From NCBI GenBank assembly GCA_022701365.1, contig JAKUHH010000177.1, positions 1,362,223 through 1,426,222 on the forward strand: a stretch of 64,000 nt of DNA. The letters run 5' to 3'. Source of the DNA: Mycocentrospora acerina. Lineage: Eukaryota; Ascomycota; Dothideomycetes; Pleosporales. The translations under genes were made by a program, and so were the position numbers. The first letter of the stretch is position 1, and each line of letters opens with the position of its first letter. Below are positions 10,738-20,986 of the stretch, piece by piece. The notes beneath the pieces are model-generated. The model saw nothing but the letters and a program-made list of their open reading frames with translations, ran no database searches and had not been told where the DNA came from.

Positions 10738-10841
10738 TGTGAAGATTATCGCAGACTCAATTGCGCTGCGGGATATTGTCAGAGCGATGTTTGCAGAGAG
10801 CAGAAGCTTCCAAGCTGCCAGGGGCTCCTGCGTGACCAGGC

Positions 10842-10847
10842 TTTATA
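10842..10847 (-). promoter_or_regulatory. TATA box upstream of ArgJ
   Basis: TATAAA read on the minus strand (TTTATA on plus), about 105 bp upstream of the ArgJ ATG, in the gene's own orientation. Confidence 0.5.
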
Positions 10848-10871
10848 CCCAGCGAGCAAAACAACGCACCT

Positions 10872-10917
10872 TGACTCTTTGTTTAATCACTCACACCTCT
10901 TTGACTCGTTCAATTGA
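10872..10917 (-). promoter_or_regulatory. Two Gcn4/CpcA-like sites in the ArgJ promoter
   Basis: TGACTC occurs at 10872-10877 and 10912-10917 (GAGTCA in the gene's sense). Each matches six of seven bases of the bZIP consensus TGASTCA bound by Gcn4/CPC1/CpcA. They sit 25-70 bp upstream of the TATA box, at a fitting distance. The family link (arginine genes under cross-pathway control) is established; use of these sites is inference. Confidence 0.45.
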
Positions 10918-11001
10918 CGACCTGCGCCCTTGCAATGACTGTTCGAAGCTGTCCAACCCAAGTCCACCATCTCCGTTATCGCTCCGCATTAAATGCTAAG
11001 C

Positions 11002-11391
11002 CTATACAAGTCTAGTTTCGAGGAGATCTCGCGTCAAAAACCACGCGCCCAGCGACGAGCCCACCAAATAGCAGAGAATGACTGCGTATCGCGTAGCAGC
11101 AACGCGATCCGGACGCGCAATCCAAGGTGCAACAATGAATAGAATTGTGGCTGTGGGTAGACTTGCGGGAATCGACAAGCAAAGACCTCGAGCGAGGAGA
11201 TCCAAATGCGCGCCGAGTCTGCTGTCCAGACTGTAGAGGTTGAAGTGGATGAAGAATTGCAGGCCCGCGAGAATGATGCAGAAGAACATGAGTAAGTCTT
11301 CAGTCGCTCTGCGGGTCGAGGATTCGCGATGCGCCGGAACGGCATGTTCGGTGATGGGCAGCAGCGACTTCTTCTCGGAGGTGGAGATCAT
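11002..11391 (-). CDS. Small multi-pass membrane protein, unknown function
   Basis: 129 aa from the ATG at 11391 (the longer frame begins at GTG). Three hydrophobic segments are seen: about residues 32-53 (LLMFFCIILAGLQFFIHFNL), 64-91 (LARGLCLSIPASLPTATILF...) and 98-119 (YAVILCYLVGSSLGAWFL). The polar N-terminus (MISTSEKKSLLPITEHAVPA) and C-terminal TRDLLETRLV flank them. I do not recognise a family. Composition and hydrophobic spacing make it look like a real small integral membrane protein, but it may equally be a chance frame. It lies in tandem behind ArgJ (265 bp between its stop and the ArgJ start). Confidence 0.5.
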   Translation of the reverse strand: MISTSEKKSLLPITEHAVPAHRESSTRRATEDLLMFFCIILAGLQFFIHFNLYSLDSRLGAHLDLLARGLCLSIPASLPTATILFIVAPWIARPDRVAATRYAVILCYLVGSSLGAWFLTRDLLETRLV

Positions 11392-12659
11392 GGTGACTGT
11401 TATTTTGGATGAATGTATGGATGTTTGCACAGTATTTGCTGGGGGGAAACGGGCTCAAGAGAGCAATATATGTTTGTTCTTGAGACTCGTTTCCCCATTC
11501 CAAGACATGGCGCGAAACAACTACGATCGCACTTTCGCCTGTTTTGCTTGGGGAGCTTGGCTCATCTCCGCGTGTTACATGTGTGTGGGAGGCATGTCCT
11601 TGTTTCGTTTGACCTGGTCGGAGAGCACAGCAACGGAGAAATCGTCGGCCTCTTTAAATATTCGTTGAAAAGCGGGCGAATGCATTCGCAAGAGCATCAT
11701 ATCACATGCGGAGAAGAGCGGATAAGTGGGTATGTTTGATATCCTCTCCAGCATTAGTTGGTGATCATCTCCGTCAACAAATCTCTTGAAACATAACTTT
11801 TATCGTACCAGTCCTCTCTGCATGGTGCAACCTAGTTCGACATGGTCTTACTTCCGGTGTATCGTCATTGTCGCTATGTATCAAGCCGGTCGTTGTCGCA
11901 AAACATATACCAAGCGCTGAAATCCCATCTCCTCAAATCTAACTACTCTCTTCAACAATTAGTACTCATTTACAACCATGCTGTCAGAACTCAGGGGTTC
12001 CTTCTCTTCACATCTACATCTCTATTCTTTATTAACCGCTGGTAATAATCCGTGCGATTTTCTCTAAGACATTCGGTCGTAATTTGGCTCGCAGTAAAAT
12101 GAACAAGAAAATTAATTTTTCCCAAAGCAAAAATTGAATTTTTTTTAGTGTTTATTCTTCCCGCCAAATCGAAGAAATTGGTTAAGTTCTTTGCTCAAGT
12201 CTCCCAATTCGAGCTATAAGATTCCATCTTGAGCAAGTCATAATAGGAATGTAATTGCAAACAATTCATGGCAGGTTGCGTTCCAGAGTTGCGTAGGGAG
12301 TGAGAGTAAAATATAATTTTAGATGTTGAAGCGACATCACTAAGCACCTGAAGCAGTCCAACGCTCCACGCAGTCGGCGGTGAATGAAGATACCGGACAG
12401 AGTAGTCGACTATAGACGCGATTCTGAATGTACATCTAGAATTTATATTTTAAATATTCCAATACAACAGTCATCCCTGAACATATCAGGTTGTCGAATT
12501 GCCATGATACGTATGATGCAGGCAAGATTATATCTTTCATGTAGCCCGATTTTCCAGCCCATAGTAATTGTTGATGGCACTGCATAAAAGCCAAAATGCT
12601 GATGTGGAACGTATGTGAAGGTTAAATTTCATTCCCATGTGTTTTGCGAAACTATCTCT
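11392..12659. other. AT-rich intergenic interval
   Basis: No gene seen. 12050-12650 is distinctly AT-rich. Frames at 11842-12045 and 12384-12587 are short and without features. Confidence 0.55.
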
Positions 12660-13364
12660 TTAGTATAGGACGCCCTTTGTGCTTCGAACCTCGCCCTCCC
12701 ATTGTTTCACCACTGTTGTTGCGTGGCGAATAGCAATCGCAAGTGCCTTGAACGCGCTCTCCGCGCGGTGGTGATCATTGTCGCCCCTTAGGCAATCAAC
12801 GTGGAGTGTGGTCCCCGACGCCTGGGCAAAGCTCTGCATGCAATGCGGGATCATCTCGCAACTCAAATCCCCAATCTTCTCCCTCTTGAGCCCCAAATCG
12901 ATGACACTGTACGGCCTGTTCGACAGATCGATTACAGCCCTCGACAACGCCTCATCAAGTGGTGCGTACGCATGTCCAAATCGTGCCAACCCTGTGGACC
13001 CCTGTAACGCATTCTTGAATGCAGTGCCCAGTGCCAGACATGCGTCCTCGCTCGTGTGGTGGTCGTCAATATGCAGGTCACCCTTGCATCGTATGCGCAA
13101 ACTCCAGCCTGCGTGCTTGGCGAGTGCGTGAATCATGTGGTCGAGGAAGCCGATGCCTGTGTCGACGGAGATCTCCTGGCTGTTGGACTTTTGGGTGGCA
13201 TGATCCTTGTCAACCTTCTCGCCCTCACCGTTGAGGCTCTTCTTGTCGAGCGCGGCCCAGAAGTCAGAGTGCTCATAGGCCTCAAGGTCGCCACCATCGA
13301 GGTTCAGCGAGACTTGGATCTTGGTCTCATTCGTGTCGCGATTGAGAGTGCAGGTACGTGGCAT
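12660..13364 (-). CDS. HIS3: Imidazoleglycerol-phosphate dehydratase
   Basis: 234 aa, no intron, ATG at 13364; upstream in-frame codons lack an ATG. Catalyses the Mn-dependent dehydration of imidazoleglycerol phosphate to imidazoleacetol phosphate, step 6 of histidine synthesis, in the cytosol. Family motifs are intact: GIGFLDHMIHALAKHAG, DLHIDDHHTSEDACLALG and GDNDHHRAESAFKALA, the last two supplying metal-binding His/Glu residues. An insert of about 30 residues (SLNGEGEKVDKDHATQKSNS) before the first His motif lengthens the protein slightly, as is common in fungi. Ends in STKGVLY. It shares a 330-bp divergent promoter with RPC19. Confidence 0.97.
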   Translation of the reverse strand: MPRTCTLNRDTNETKIQVSLNLDGGDLEAYEHSDFWAALDKKSLNGEGEKVDKDHATQKSNSQEISVDTGIGFLDHMIHALAKHAGWSLRIRCKGDLHIDDHHTSEDACLALGTAFKNALQGSTGLARFGHAYAPLDEALSRAVIDLSNRPYSVIDLGLKREKIGDLSCEMIPHCMQSFAQASGTTLHVDCLRGDNDHHRAESAFKALAIAIRHATTVVKQWEGEVRSTKGVLY

Positions 13365-13694
13365 AGTGGCGGTGTTTTGGTATTTTTTGATCAAATTTAG
13401 TGATCTTCTGTAACGGAGAAGGAGAGATAGTCTTGGTTGTGTGTAAGATGATCAATTGCAGTCGTAGCAGTGGTGAACAAAAAGTTCAATTATGACGAGA
13501 TGGGGGGACAGACGCCCCCACGTGCCCCACCTCGGACTTGGCCAATGCTGTAGGGCTGGAAAAAAGCGGCCAACCACCGCTTACATAGATTTTTTTGAGA
13601 TCGCAAAGTCACGCCTACAAAATCCACAACCCTCACCAAAGCGCCCAAAAATATCTAGACATCAACCAGAAAGAGCAAGGAATATTTCACGAAA
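13365..13694. promoter_or_regulatory. Divergent promoter HIS3 / RPC19
   Basis: 330 bp between opposed starts. It contains a run of C/A-rich sequence with a CACGTG E-box (13520-13525). No clear Gcn4-type TGASTCA site was found here, in contrast to ArgJ. Confidence 0.45.
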
Positions 13695-14305
13695 ATGCCT
13701 AGCGCAACCGATGACAAGAACATTCCTATCTTAGACCCAACGTCTGAGCTGGGAGAGGAGATTGATCCCTCAGTCGACCGCGACAGGATTAGAGTCGTAT
13801 GTGGAAGACATGGTCAGGAGCAAGGTACAGAAAGCTAACAACCAATACAGCTATCTGGTGCGACAGAGTCTGCTGCGTCCTTTCAGTTTGACGGCGAGGA
13901 CCACACGCTGGGAAATGCGCTCAGGTACATTATTATGAAGAAGTACGTCAAAGAGCTCTGTCAAATCTATCAACCAGTTACTCTGCTGGCGCTTTTAAGA
14001 TTAGAAATGGCCGCTCAGAATCTAAGCATGTGCTAACTGATCACCTAGTCCTGATGTTGAGTTCTGTGGCTACTCTATTCCGCATCCCTCAGAAGCAAAG
14101 ATGAACCTTCGCATTCAAACATACGGTGAGCCAGTATTTGTCTAACTTCCGTTATTTATATATGGGAAGCTAATCATCGATAGATGGTGTCAGTGTTTAC
14201 TCGGTTTTGGAGAAAGGGCTTGAGGACTTGATGGCTATGTGTGATGTCGTCGAGGAGAAGTTCAGGATCTCCAGGGATGAATTTGTGAACAAAATGGAGA
14301 CATGA
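13695..14305 (+). CDS. RPC19: DNA-directed RNA polymerases I and III subunit AC19
   Basis: Four exons joined by hand: 13695-13796, 13851-13942, 14049-14125 and 14184-14305, giving 130 aa. Donors are GTATGT, GTACGT and GTGAGC; acceptors are ACAG, CTAG and ATAG; GCTAAC branch sites precede the first two acceptors. This is the small alpha-like subunit shared by Pol I and Pol III, pairing with AC40 to nucleate assembly. The conserved L-motif is clear (FQFDGEDHTLGNALRYIIMK), followed by NPDVEFCGYSIPHPSE and MNLRIQTYDGVSVYSVLEKG. Length fits (yeast Rpc19 is 142 aa). The acidic N-terminus (PTSELGEEIDPSVDRDRI) is not conserved. Nuclear. Three introns in under 400 coding bases contrast with the intronless long genes nearby. 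Confidence 0.95.
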
Positions 14306-14462
14306 AGCACTTTAGCGCCTTAATCGGGCTGTGATATTGGGAGTATTGCATTGTAGGCGTTCACGTGGGCATGTTTGGTGCACAGGAAAGGAAATGGTAT
14401 TGTCTCGGGCTATATACACGCTCCTTTTTATTCGGCTTCTGCTCTGAGTTGTAGGAAACCGT

Positions 14463-15265
14463 TCAGTTACGCCCCTGTGAGTCCAAGTTAGTAGTGGTCG
14501 TTACTAGAAGCTCGAAATGGAATCTCGGGCCTAAGTATAGGACAGACAGCACACACCTCCAAGAAGCCGTTAATGAAGTTGTTTGGCAGCCTTGCCTTGG
14601 GCTCCTCTTCCGTGCGGAAGTACTTGAGAACGTGGTTCAGTTGCTTCCAGAAGTTCAGGGTTTCCTGTTGCTTGCGTCAGATCTCGGTCCTCAAAGCAAC
14701 CTCTAACTTGTATGCGTCCTAATCCCAGTACGATCGACCAATACACTCTCAGAAGCCCTCAAAATCCAGCGTTAGGAATGTTGGGTGTTTTCATACCTGG
14801 AATTCCTGATGACTGTTGAACAGCAAGACGTCCACTGTCTGCAACTGTTTGACGTATCGATGCCGCTCGAACTCTTGTCGCATTTTTGTCCGGATCGTAG
14901 AGACAGGAAGGTTGAGCGAGTACATGGTCTGAATCTCGGGAGCCTGTAGCATTGGCAATTAGCACCTGGACTGTCATTCCTCTTTATACCTATCTGTTGT
15001 CTCACTCCCACCTGTCCAATCCCCTGCCACCCTTTCCATGCGGAATCGCGCGACGAGAAGGAAAACAGCAGCTTTTCCGCAGTAATGTAATTATGAGGCA
15101 CGTACCGATCGTAGCCACTCCCGGTAGCTGTGGAGGACCCTCCGCTTCGCATCAGACCAGTTGACCGCTGTGACTCGCGTTAGCCGTCCAGTCCCGTCAA
15201 TCGCTTGTATAGATGTGAATATTACATGAGCGCGTGCGCTGGGCGAGGTAGGTGGGGTTGATCAT
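14463..15265 (-). CDS. Complex I LYR accessory subunit, NDUFA6/B14 (NUO-14.8)
   Basis: Five exons rebuilt on the minus strand: 15265-15226, 15167-15106, 14943-14797, 14664-14557 and 14474-14463, giving 122 aa. Every junction has GT...AG and frames agree. The product reads MINPTYLAQRTRSSVNWSDA, then KRRVLHSYREWLRS (LYR-type motif), APEIQTMYSLNLPVSTIRTK, MRQEFERHRYVKQLQTVDVL, and ends NNFINGFLEGRN. The order and length match Neurospora NUO-14.8 (about 124 aa) and mammalian NDUFA6. It belongs to the matrix-arm side of NADH:ubiquinone oxidoreductase and binds the mitochondrial acyl-carrier protein through the LYR motif. The last coding exon holds only three codons and the stop. Tail-to-tail with RPC19 (157 bp between stops); shares a promoter with BUD31. 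Confidence 0.95.
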
Positions 15266-15552
15266 GTTGGCGGCGTTGCGGAGCTCGAGTGCGTCTCGCG
15301 GCCAAACATGGAGTGACGATGCGAGGGTGGAGGTACTTTGCCAAGCCCCCATTAGCGCGATTCTGGATGGCAGGCGCATTCGCAGAGTCCACCGAGTCTC
15401 TGTCTTACCCGGATACTCCACGACAGCGACAGCGACAACGACAACGCAAAGAAACCAGCCCGTTCCCCGTTTCACTAGATCAAGTGCCAGTTGCACGTTC
15501 AGAGAACTTCCACATCCAACCTTCTCTTCTACGACCTCAACTTCTTCCAGAC
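15266..15552. promoter_or_regulatory. Divergent promoter NDUFA6 / BUD31
   Basis: 287 bp between two opposed starts. Contains a CGACAG/CAACGA repeat-like stretch (15420-15450). An open frame from 15289 runs into BUD31 but is not needed for the conserved protein. Confidence 0.4.
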
Positions 15553-16056
15553 ATGCCGCCAGTCCGTACAGCACGCGCCTCAAAGAAGGCTCCACCCGAC
15601 GGCTTCGAAGATATCGAGGATACGCTTCTCGAGTTCCAGAATAAGATGAAGGATGCCGAGAACGCTTCTCACGAGGGCAAGAAAAAGTATGAAATGACAT
15701 GGCCCATCTTCCAGATCACACATCAGCGCTCGGCATACATCTTCGAGCTCTACTACGAGAAGGAGGCTATTAGCAAGCAATTGTATGATTATCTGCTCAA
15801 GAACGGGTATGCAGATGCTATGTTGATCGCCAAGTGGAAGAAGCAGGGCTACGAGAAGGTGAGTGACTTGGAATGGGTTGCTCTTTTGAACTTGGCCACT
15901 AACTAGTGGTAGCTCTGCTGCGTACGGTGCATCCAGACCAAGGAGACAAACTTCCGCTCTACTTGCATCTGTCGTGTCCCAAGAGATCAGCTCAAGGAAA
16001 ATCAAGATATCCAGTGTGTGAACTGCGGGTGCAGAGGGTGCGCGTCGAGCGACTGA
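15553..16056 (+). CDS. BUD31: Pre-mRNA splicing factor BUD31 (Cwf14/G10)
   Basis: Two exons: 15553-15858 and 15913-16056; the intron runs GTGAGT to GGTAG with an ACTAAC branch. 149 aa. A core component of the activated spliceosome (Prp19/NTC-related), nuclear. The protein is nearly canonical: MPPVRTARASKKAPPDGFED at the N-terminus, HQRSAYIFELYYEKEAISKQ in the middle, then after the intron LCCVRCIQTKETNFRSTCIC and a Cys-rich tail ending CVNCGCRGCASSD, which forms the family's zinc-binding cluster. Length fits (144-157 aa in others). The ATG at 15553 begins the conserved MPP(V/I)RT sequence, so upstream in-frame codons are taken as 5' UTR. Confidence 0.97.
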
Positions 16057-16573
16057 GACATGAGGCGCATCAAGGACTTGTATATCGAGGGTAGCTTGCA
16101 CGCAGGTAAAAGGAAGGAACAGATAGAGGAAACTCATGCCAGTTGGTTCACTCTCCGCTTGGAAGGACAGTGCGCCGAGAAGAGCATTCCAGGTGGCAAC
16201 TGCCGCCTCAAGTTGGCAGTCGTTGAGGAACTTGATGGATACCCAGTCAGTTTGACAGCTACAGCGTCATGGCGTCCAAGCAGAAGCCACATTGCACCAT
16301 ATTGCAAGGTAGAAATCCGACGAACAGACAGAACAGAATTTAATCGTTAACATCATTACAGATGAAAGTCTATATGCAGAACTGAACTTATGAAAATTGA
16401 CAGCAATATCCCCAGGGTATACCAGTACTCCGTCTCGATAGCCATAAAACCTGACCAAAGCACGACCTCATTCATTGTGTATGTACAAAAGCAATCTTTG
16501 TCGATACCGCTTCTCTTGTCATTCTTGACATAATTTTTTGTACACTACTCGCACCACCGATTCATCCAACGCG

Positions 16574-17359
16574 TTACGCTCTGGATGAGTGGCATCTCTG
16601 GTGAGCGTTTGCAAGTGGCTGCGATACTGAGGAATTGCTGTCTCGATCGCTCATCGCATCATTCGACCCTTCTGCTATACGCTGTTGCTTTATCCAGGTT
16701 GACTCCGGTGGCATAGGCCAAGAAGCTTTCAGTACCGAATCATAGCTGCATCTCCTTGTTGTGTTCCCGCGCTTCAGACGGAACGGGCTACTGCGATCTA
16801 TGGGCGAGTCCAAGTCCGGCTGGATCAAGCCAGAACTGCCGAATCGCGCGGCTACCATGTTGAGTGCGGTTTTTTTGCCCTGGCTGATCTTTCGTTGTTC
16901 TTCGTGTGGCACCTCGTTCTGGTCTTTGTCTACGGGTGTGCTGAAAGCTGCCATGTTCAACACTTTGCTGGTGCTAGGCCTGGGTTCGGTTTCGAATGAC
17001 GTTGGTGACTCGAGCTCCTTCCCTGGTATGGAGTCGGAAGTTGGGTGCCCTCTGCGCACACGTCGCCGCTGAAGCCAGAAGAATCCGACTACAGATACTA
17101 CGCATATAATCACTGCCACTGGGATCATGGCAAGTCCTACTTTGAACGCGAGAGAATGGCTGTTGTCTGATACGTTTGAGGCTATTCCCGAGGTTGTTGT
17201 AGATGGCATCGACGGATGACTCGTGAGCGTTTCTTTTGATAGTAGATCTGTTTGCAATGCTGTAGGCTGTTGCAAGAGTAGAGACGGTGCCCCGCTCACG
17301 ATGTCGTGGGTTGGCATTGGTGTTGGCGAGACAGTATCCAGGCGCAATAAAGAACTCAT
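16574..17359 (-). CDS. Single-pass membrane protein with Ser/Thr-rich ectodomain, unknown
   Basis: 261 aa, ATG at 17359, no intron. Residues 1-70 are Ser/Thr/Pro-rich (likely O-glycosylated), one strong transmembrane helix lies at about 72-95 (VGLAMIPVAVIICVVSVVGF), and RRRVRRGH follows at once, giving an N-out/C-in topology by the positive-inside rule. The 165-residue cytosolic tail is Ser-rich and basic. No classical signal peptide is visible. The overall plan resembles fungal wall-stress-sensor-like or Mid2-like proteins (S/T-rich stalk, one helix, short tail), but no Cys-rich WSC domain is present and I cannot name a family. An upstream exon carrying a signal peptide is possible. Confidence 0.65.
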   Translation of the reverse strand: MSSLLRLDTVSPTPMPTHDIVSGAPSLLLQQPTALQTDLLSKETLTSHPSMPSTTTSGIASNVSDNSHSLAFKVGLAMIPVAVIICVVSVVGFFWLQRRRVRRGHPTSDSIPGKELESPTSFETEPRPSTSKVLNMAAFSTPVDKDQNEVPHEEQRKISQGKKTALNMVAARFGSSGLIQPDLDSPIDRSSPFRLKRGNTTRRCSYDSVLKASWPMPPESTWIKQQRIAEGSNDAMSDRDSNSSVSQPLANAHQRCHSSRA

Positions 17360-18863
17360 TTTTAAATCCCGAAAATCGATTCTTCAACAAATACCTCGAG
17401 TATATCAATTTGGTACCTGCATTCTATAGAGGAATGATACGAAAGCGATAACGAAGCTAACGATGGCCAACCCCCTTGGTAAATACGTCCAAACGCAGAC
17501 ACCGTTTTTTGCTTTCTTCCCCTCGAGTAGTGCGAACAGACTACCGAGTGGCACCCCCATGCCTCACATGAACAGGTAGCGGGACCAAGTGAAACGCAAA
17601 CACGGATGGGTGGAAAATGTACCGATACCATTCTCGTTCTTTTGGCAACGTGGATGATGTGCGGGGCTTGCATATTCATGTGTTTCAAGTGCTTAGGGCC
17701 GAGGATAGTGACCTTCTAGCTGATGACAACGGGGCTTAGCTGCTAGGATGCAAGGGGTCCTTCCGCTTGTGACCGAAGTTGATAATTGCTTTTTAGACAG
17801 TGGAGCGATGCATAGTAATGCATAGGAATGTGAATATGAACGTAGGTAGATAGAGTTTGTGAATCAAACCTTAGGGCGGCATTCCTTCTACATAAGTACC
17901 GGATAATCGTTCGCAGAAACTCTGACGACTGACATAACTTGTAATGCTCGAACCACGAGTCATGCTATTATGTACGTTTGATCACATATTGTGGAATAAA
18001 CTCAGGTGATGGCCGTTGCAGATAGTTAGTGTTCTCGTTCGGGAATTTACAAGGATGCAATGTGTTTGGGTTTAACCCTGTCTAGCATTGCAATGCGTTC
18101 CCGTTCCTGACGACTGTCAGTCTGCGGGCAATGTTTCACATGCGTCAACGTCCATAAGGAAGATTGTGGCTAGCACCTGATTGCGTTTTCAATGCTCGAG
18201 GCTGAGCCCATTTACATACCTAGCTAGGTCTGTTGTGGTTACTGTTTTCAAGGCTACTAGGTGCTCCTTGGGACTGGCTCGCGGATGAATCTGAGGCAGA
18301 AGGGATTCTTTTGTGCGGACAATAAATCCGGAAGACACATGTTGTAAGAATGGACATTTGATCTTGCTTTTCTGATGACGGCGCTTTAGCCCTTATGCCC
18401 TGATCTGCGAGAGGAATAGAAAAGCAAGTATCACGCGACATATCGCAACAGTATACCCTTTTCGTCTGACATCTTATCTACTAGTAAACACCGTGTTACT
18501 TTTTGATCGTTTATATTGATCCTGTGGGAGCGGAAGATAATTGACAACATCATCGGAGATGGGGAGATCTGACAGAAGCAACAAAACCCGTTCCAGGAGG
18601 AGTTTCAATTAAATTCGACTCTGATCCCGAAGTCGTACGACAGTGCTAGAGAATGCCCAGTCGACCAAGGAAGGAAAACCACTTTACCTAGATGAATCGA
18701 TAAAACACACATATTCAAGATTACCAAGCAGCACTATCTAACATATCGTATATATTAAACTTTACCTGCAATCGATATTGGCACGCCATAAATCCAAGCC
18801 ACAGTACACAAATACGCTATGTTGTCACCCACATGTGTTTCCAACAGACGGCCAGCATCATAC
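17360..18863. other. Gene-poor interval
   Basis: No intact gene recognised. A frame at 18220-18441 (minus, 73 codons) has no recognisable features. Base composition is near that of other spacers, with an AT-rich patch at about 18,700-18,780. Confidence 0.5.
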
Positions 18864-20334
18864 TTAAATGCTATACATCAAGTAAACAAGCTCAGAAGAG
18901 TCAACTGATGAGATCGGAAATAGTGTATTTTCAATTGGTTGGAATTCCAACAACTGCTCTAAGTACTCGAAAATCGATTTTTCGTGAAGCTGCTTTGCGT
19001 TTATATCCTCTTCTTTAAGCAACAATAGACCAAATGGTTTGCCCAGCAGTCCCCTTCTATCGAAAATATTTGTGTTGAAAGAATCTGCATCCGCCACGGA
19101 AGCTTGAACGAACCTGAGTTACGATTCTCATGCTCGTACAACATTGATTGCACAGCAATCTTCCAACTATCCATTGTTTGTCATAGCCGCAAAGAGAGGC
19201 AGCGACGCGTGACATGTTAAAGGTTTCACATGTCGCCCATGTAGAAGACTAAGACAAAAGCCTGATCGCGATGCCACTTGTCCTACCAAATTTGATGTGT
19301 CGAAATGAATCCAAAACCTAGGCTAAATTGTAAAGATTCATAAGTTCTTAGGTAATTCTCAAAGTAAAGTTAACATTCAAAATTAGCCCTGTCATTAAGT
19401 TTATTTCCTTAATAATAATTTGAAACTTATCAGATTAAGGTTTCGAGACAGTAAGTTTGTCTAGTACTTTTCGAACGCTTTAACAACTTTTCTTCCGTCG
19501 TGACGTGTCTTTTAACCGTAATTCAATCTGCCTTGAAATAAATCTAACACCGATTTACGAGTGGTCTGAATAACGCGACTAAGTTTTTAGTGTCATGACT
19601 GTATTAGTGTCAGTGTGAACCATCTTTAACTAGGTTATACGATACCTTCATTTTATCGAGGCGGTAGCCCTCTCGGCGGAGAGTCCGAATGCTCTCTAAG
19701 AGTTGATAGAAATCTCGGATACCTTGTACTTTGAGATCTGCGATTGATAGACTACTAAGTGAGAGAAGATCACTGTATTCTTGAAGTAGCGTTACAGGAT
19801 AAGGCTTAATTAATCTTTACAGGAAACTGTATTGAAGTACGCTCCGACTAGAATGAAATCCAAGAACGTTGTATTGGTGTCTCCAAATGCCATCGTACTG
19901 CTATATTTGACAGGATGAATTCCCTGGAACGTTAGTGATATGGTGATTTTAGTTGGCTAGCTTACATCTTCCACATAGGATACGCAGCTGCGAGAGGAAG
20001 TATCTTGAAACATTTTAATTACCGAACCATTGTGGGCAAAAAAGCTTCCCTCCTAGTCTCCACTTACAACTCTCCAGGACTCCTGTTCTGTCAGAGAATG
20101 ATCTTGAATCCGATTAGCTTCATTGTCTATTGTCCATGATAGAGAAAATGACTTCCTGTAGTTGAGATTGAACTCAATGGGTAAACAATTGGCCGCGAAC
20201 ACCTCACGGTAGATGACGATGAGGTGTTTTTGTTGGAGCACTGTGAGTATGAAAAGCAAAGGTACAACACGAGGTTGGAAACTTGGTAATGCTGGCACCG
20301 TATGCACTCGCGAGATGAGACATATAGAAGCCAT
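18864..20334 (-). pseudogene. Decayed protein-coding locus, family unknown
   Basis: Several protein-like stretches on one strand do not join into an open gene. From an ATG at 20334 a frame runs 93 codons to TAG (20053-20055), then stays open in the same frame (EGSFFAHNGSVIKMFQDTSS) to 19966. A well-formed 42-nt intron follows (19965-19924: GTAAGC, CACTAAC, CCAG), leading to GIHPVKYSSTMAFGDTNTTF and on. A one-base frame change then gives RLIKPYPVTLLQEYSDLLSL ... RRGYRLDK-like sequence ending at a TGA (19610-19612). Farther down, 19097-18864 encodes NIFDRRGLLGKPFGLLLLKE and ends in a stop. One stop and at least one shift point to a pseudogene, possibly two. Alternatives: a real gene with an intron I cannot see, or chance open stretches. 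I do not recognise the protein. Confidence 0.4.
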
Positions 20335-20986
20335 TGGCGGTGTACAGTAAGAACCAAAGGAATATGAAGAGACAAAGGCGAAAGCAAGAGAAGTAGTCGT
20401 TTAATGAATTTTGAAACCAACATTGAATTTACCTATACATGTCTGACCAAGGGTTCTTGGTACAGTGCCTGCATGCCTACGTGCCAGTAAAACTGGGGAG
20501 ATACAAAAAGTCGAATTCAGGACTATATGGGATTCTATACTTGTTCGCCTCCAATAGGATTTGCTGCTGGGGTATGGGCAAGTACAACAAACACAGATGC
20601 TTGAACAAAAGACATGGTAAGATTGCAACCACTTTGAAATATGTGAGTCAATCGCACAGGAGGAGTAAAACAGTAGAGGAGAAGGTCGAACATTACAATT
20701 AACTCAACTTTCACGTTATATTTTATGTAAGCCGACAGCCCACTTCACTTTTATACATGATAACCAAATAAAATAAAATAGAGACGACCAACAAAATGCA
20801 AATATGCACTTGAAGATGGCCCAAAAAGAGACTCCGTGCTATATGCTACCCAGCCAAATTCGCTCGAGACGATTGCTCGGGGTATCGTACCTTCAACGCC
20901 GTGCAATGCAATCTTTGCCTAAACCCTTCGACCAACATGTTTCAATAATGCAAAAATGAACACGATGCTGCGCTTTCATGACGTTC
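20335..20986. other. Intergenic, no gene seen
   Basis: AT-leaning spacer downstream of THO2 (its 3' UTR). Short frames at 20439-20702 (+) and 20401-20628 (-) carry no recognisable features. Confidence 0.5.
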
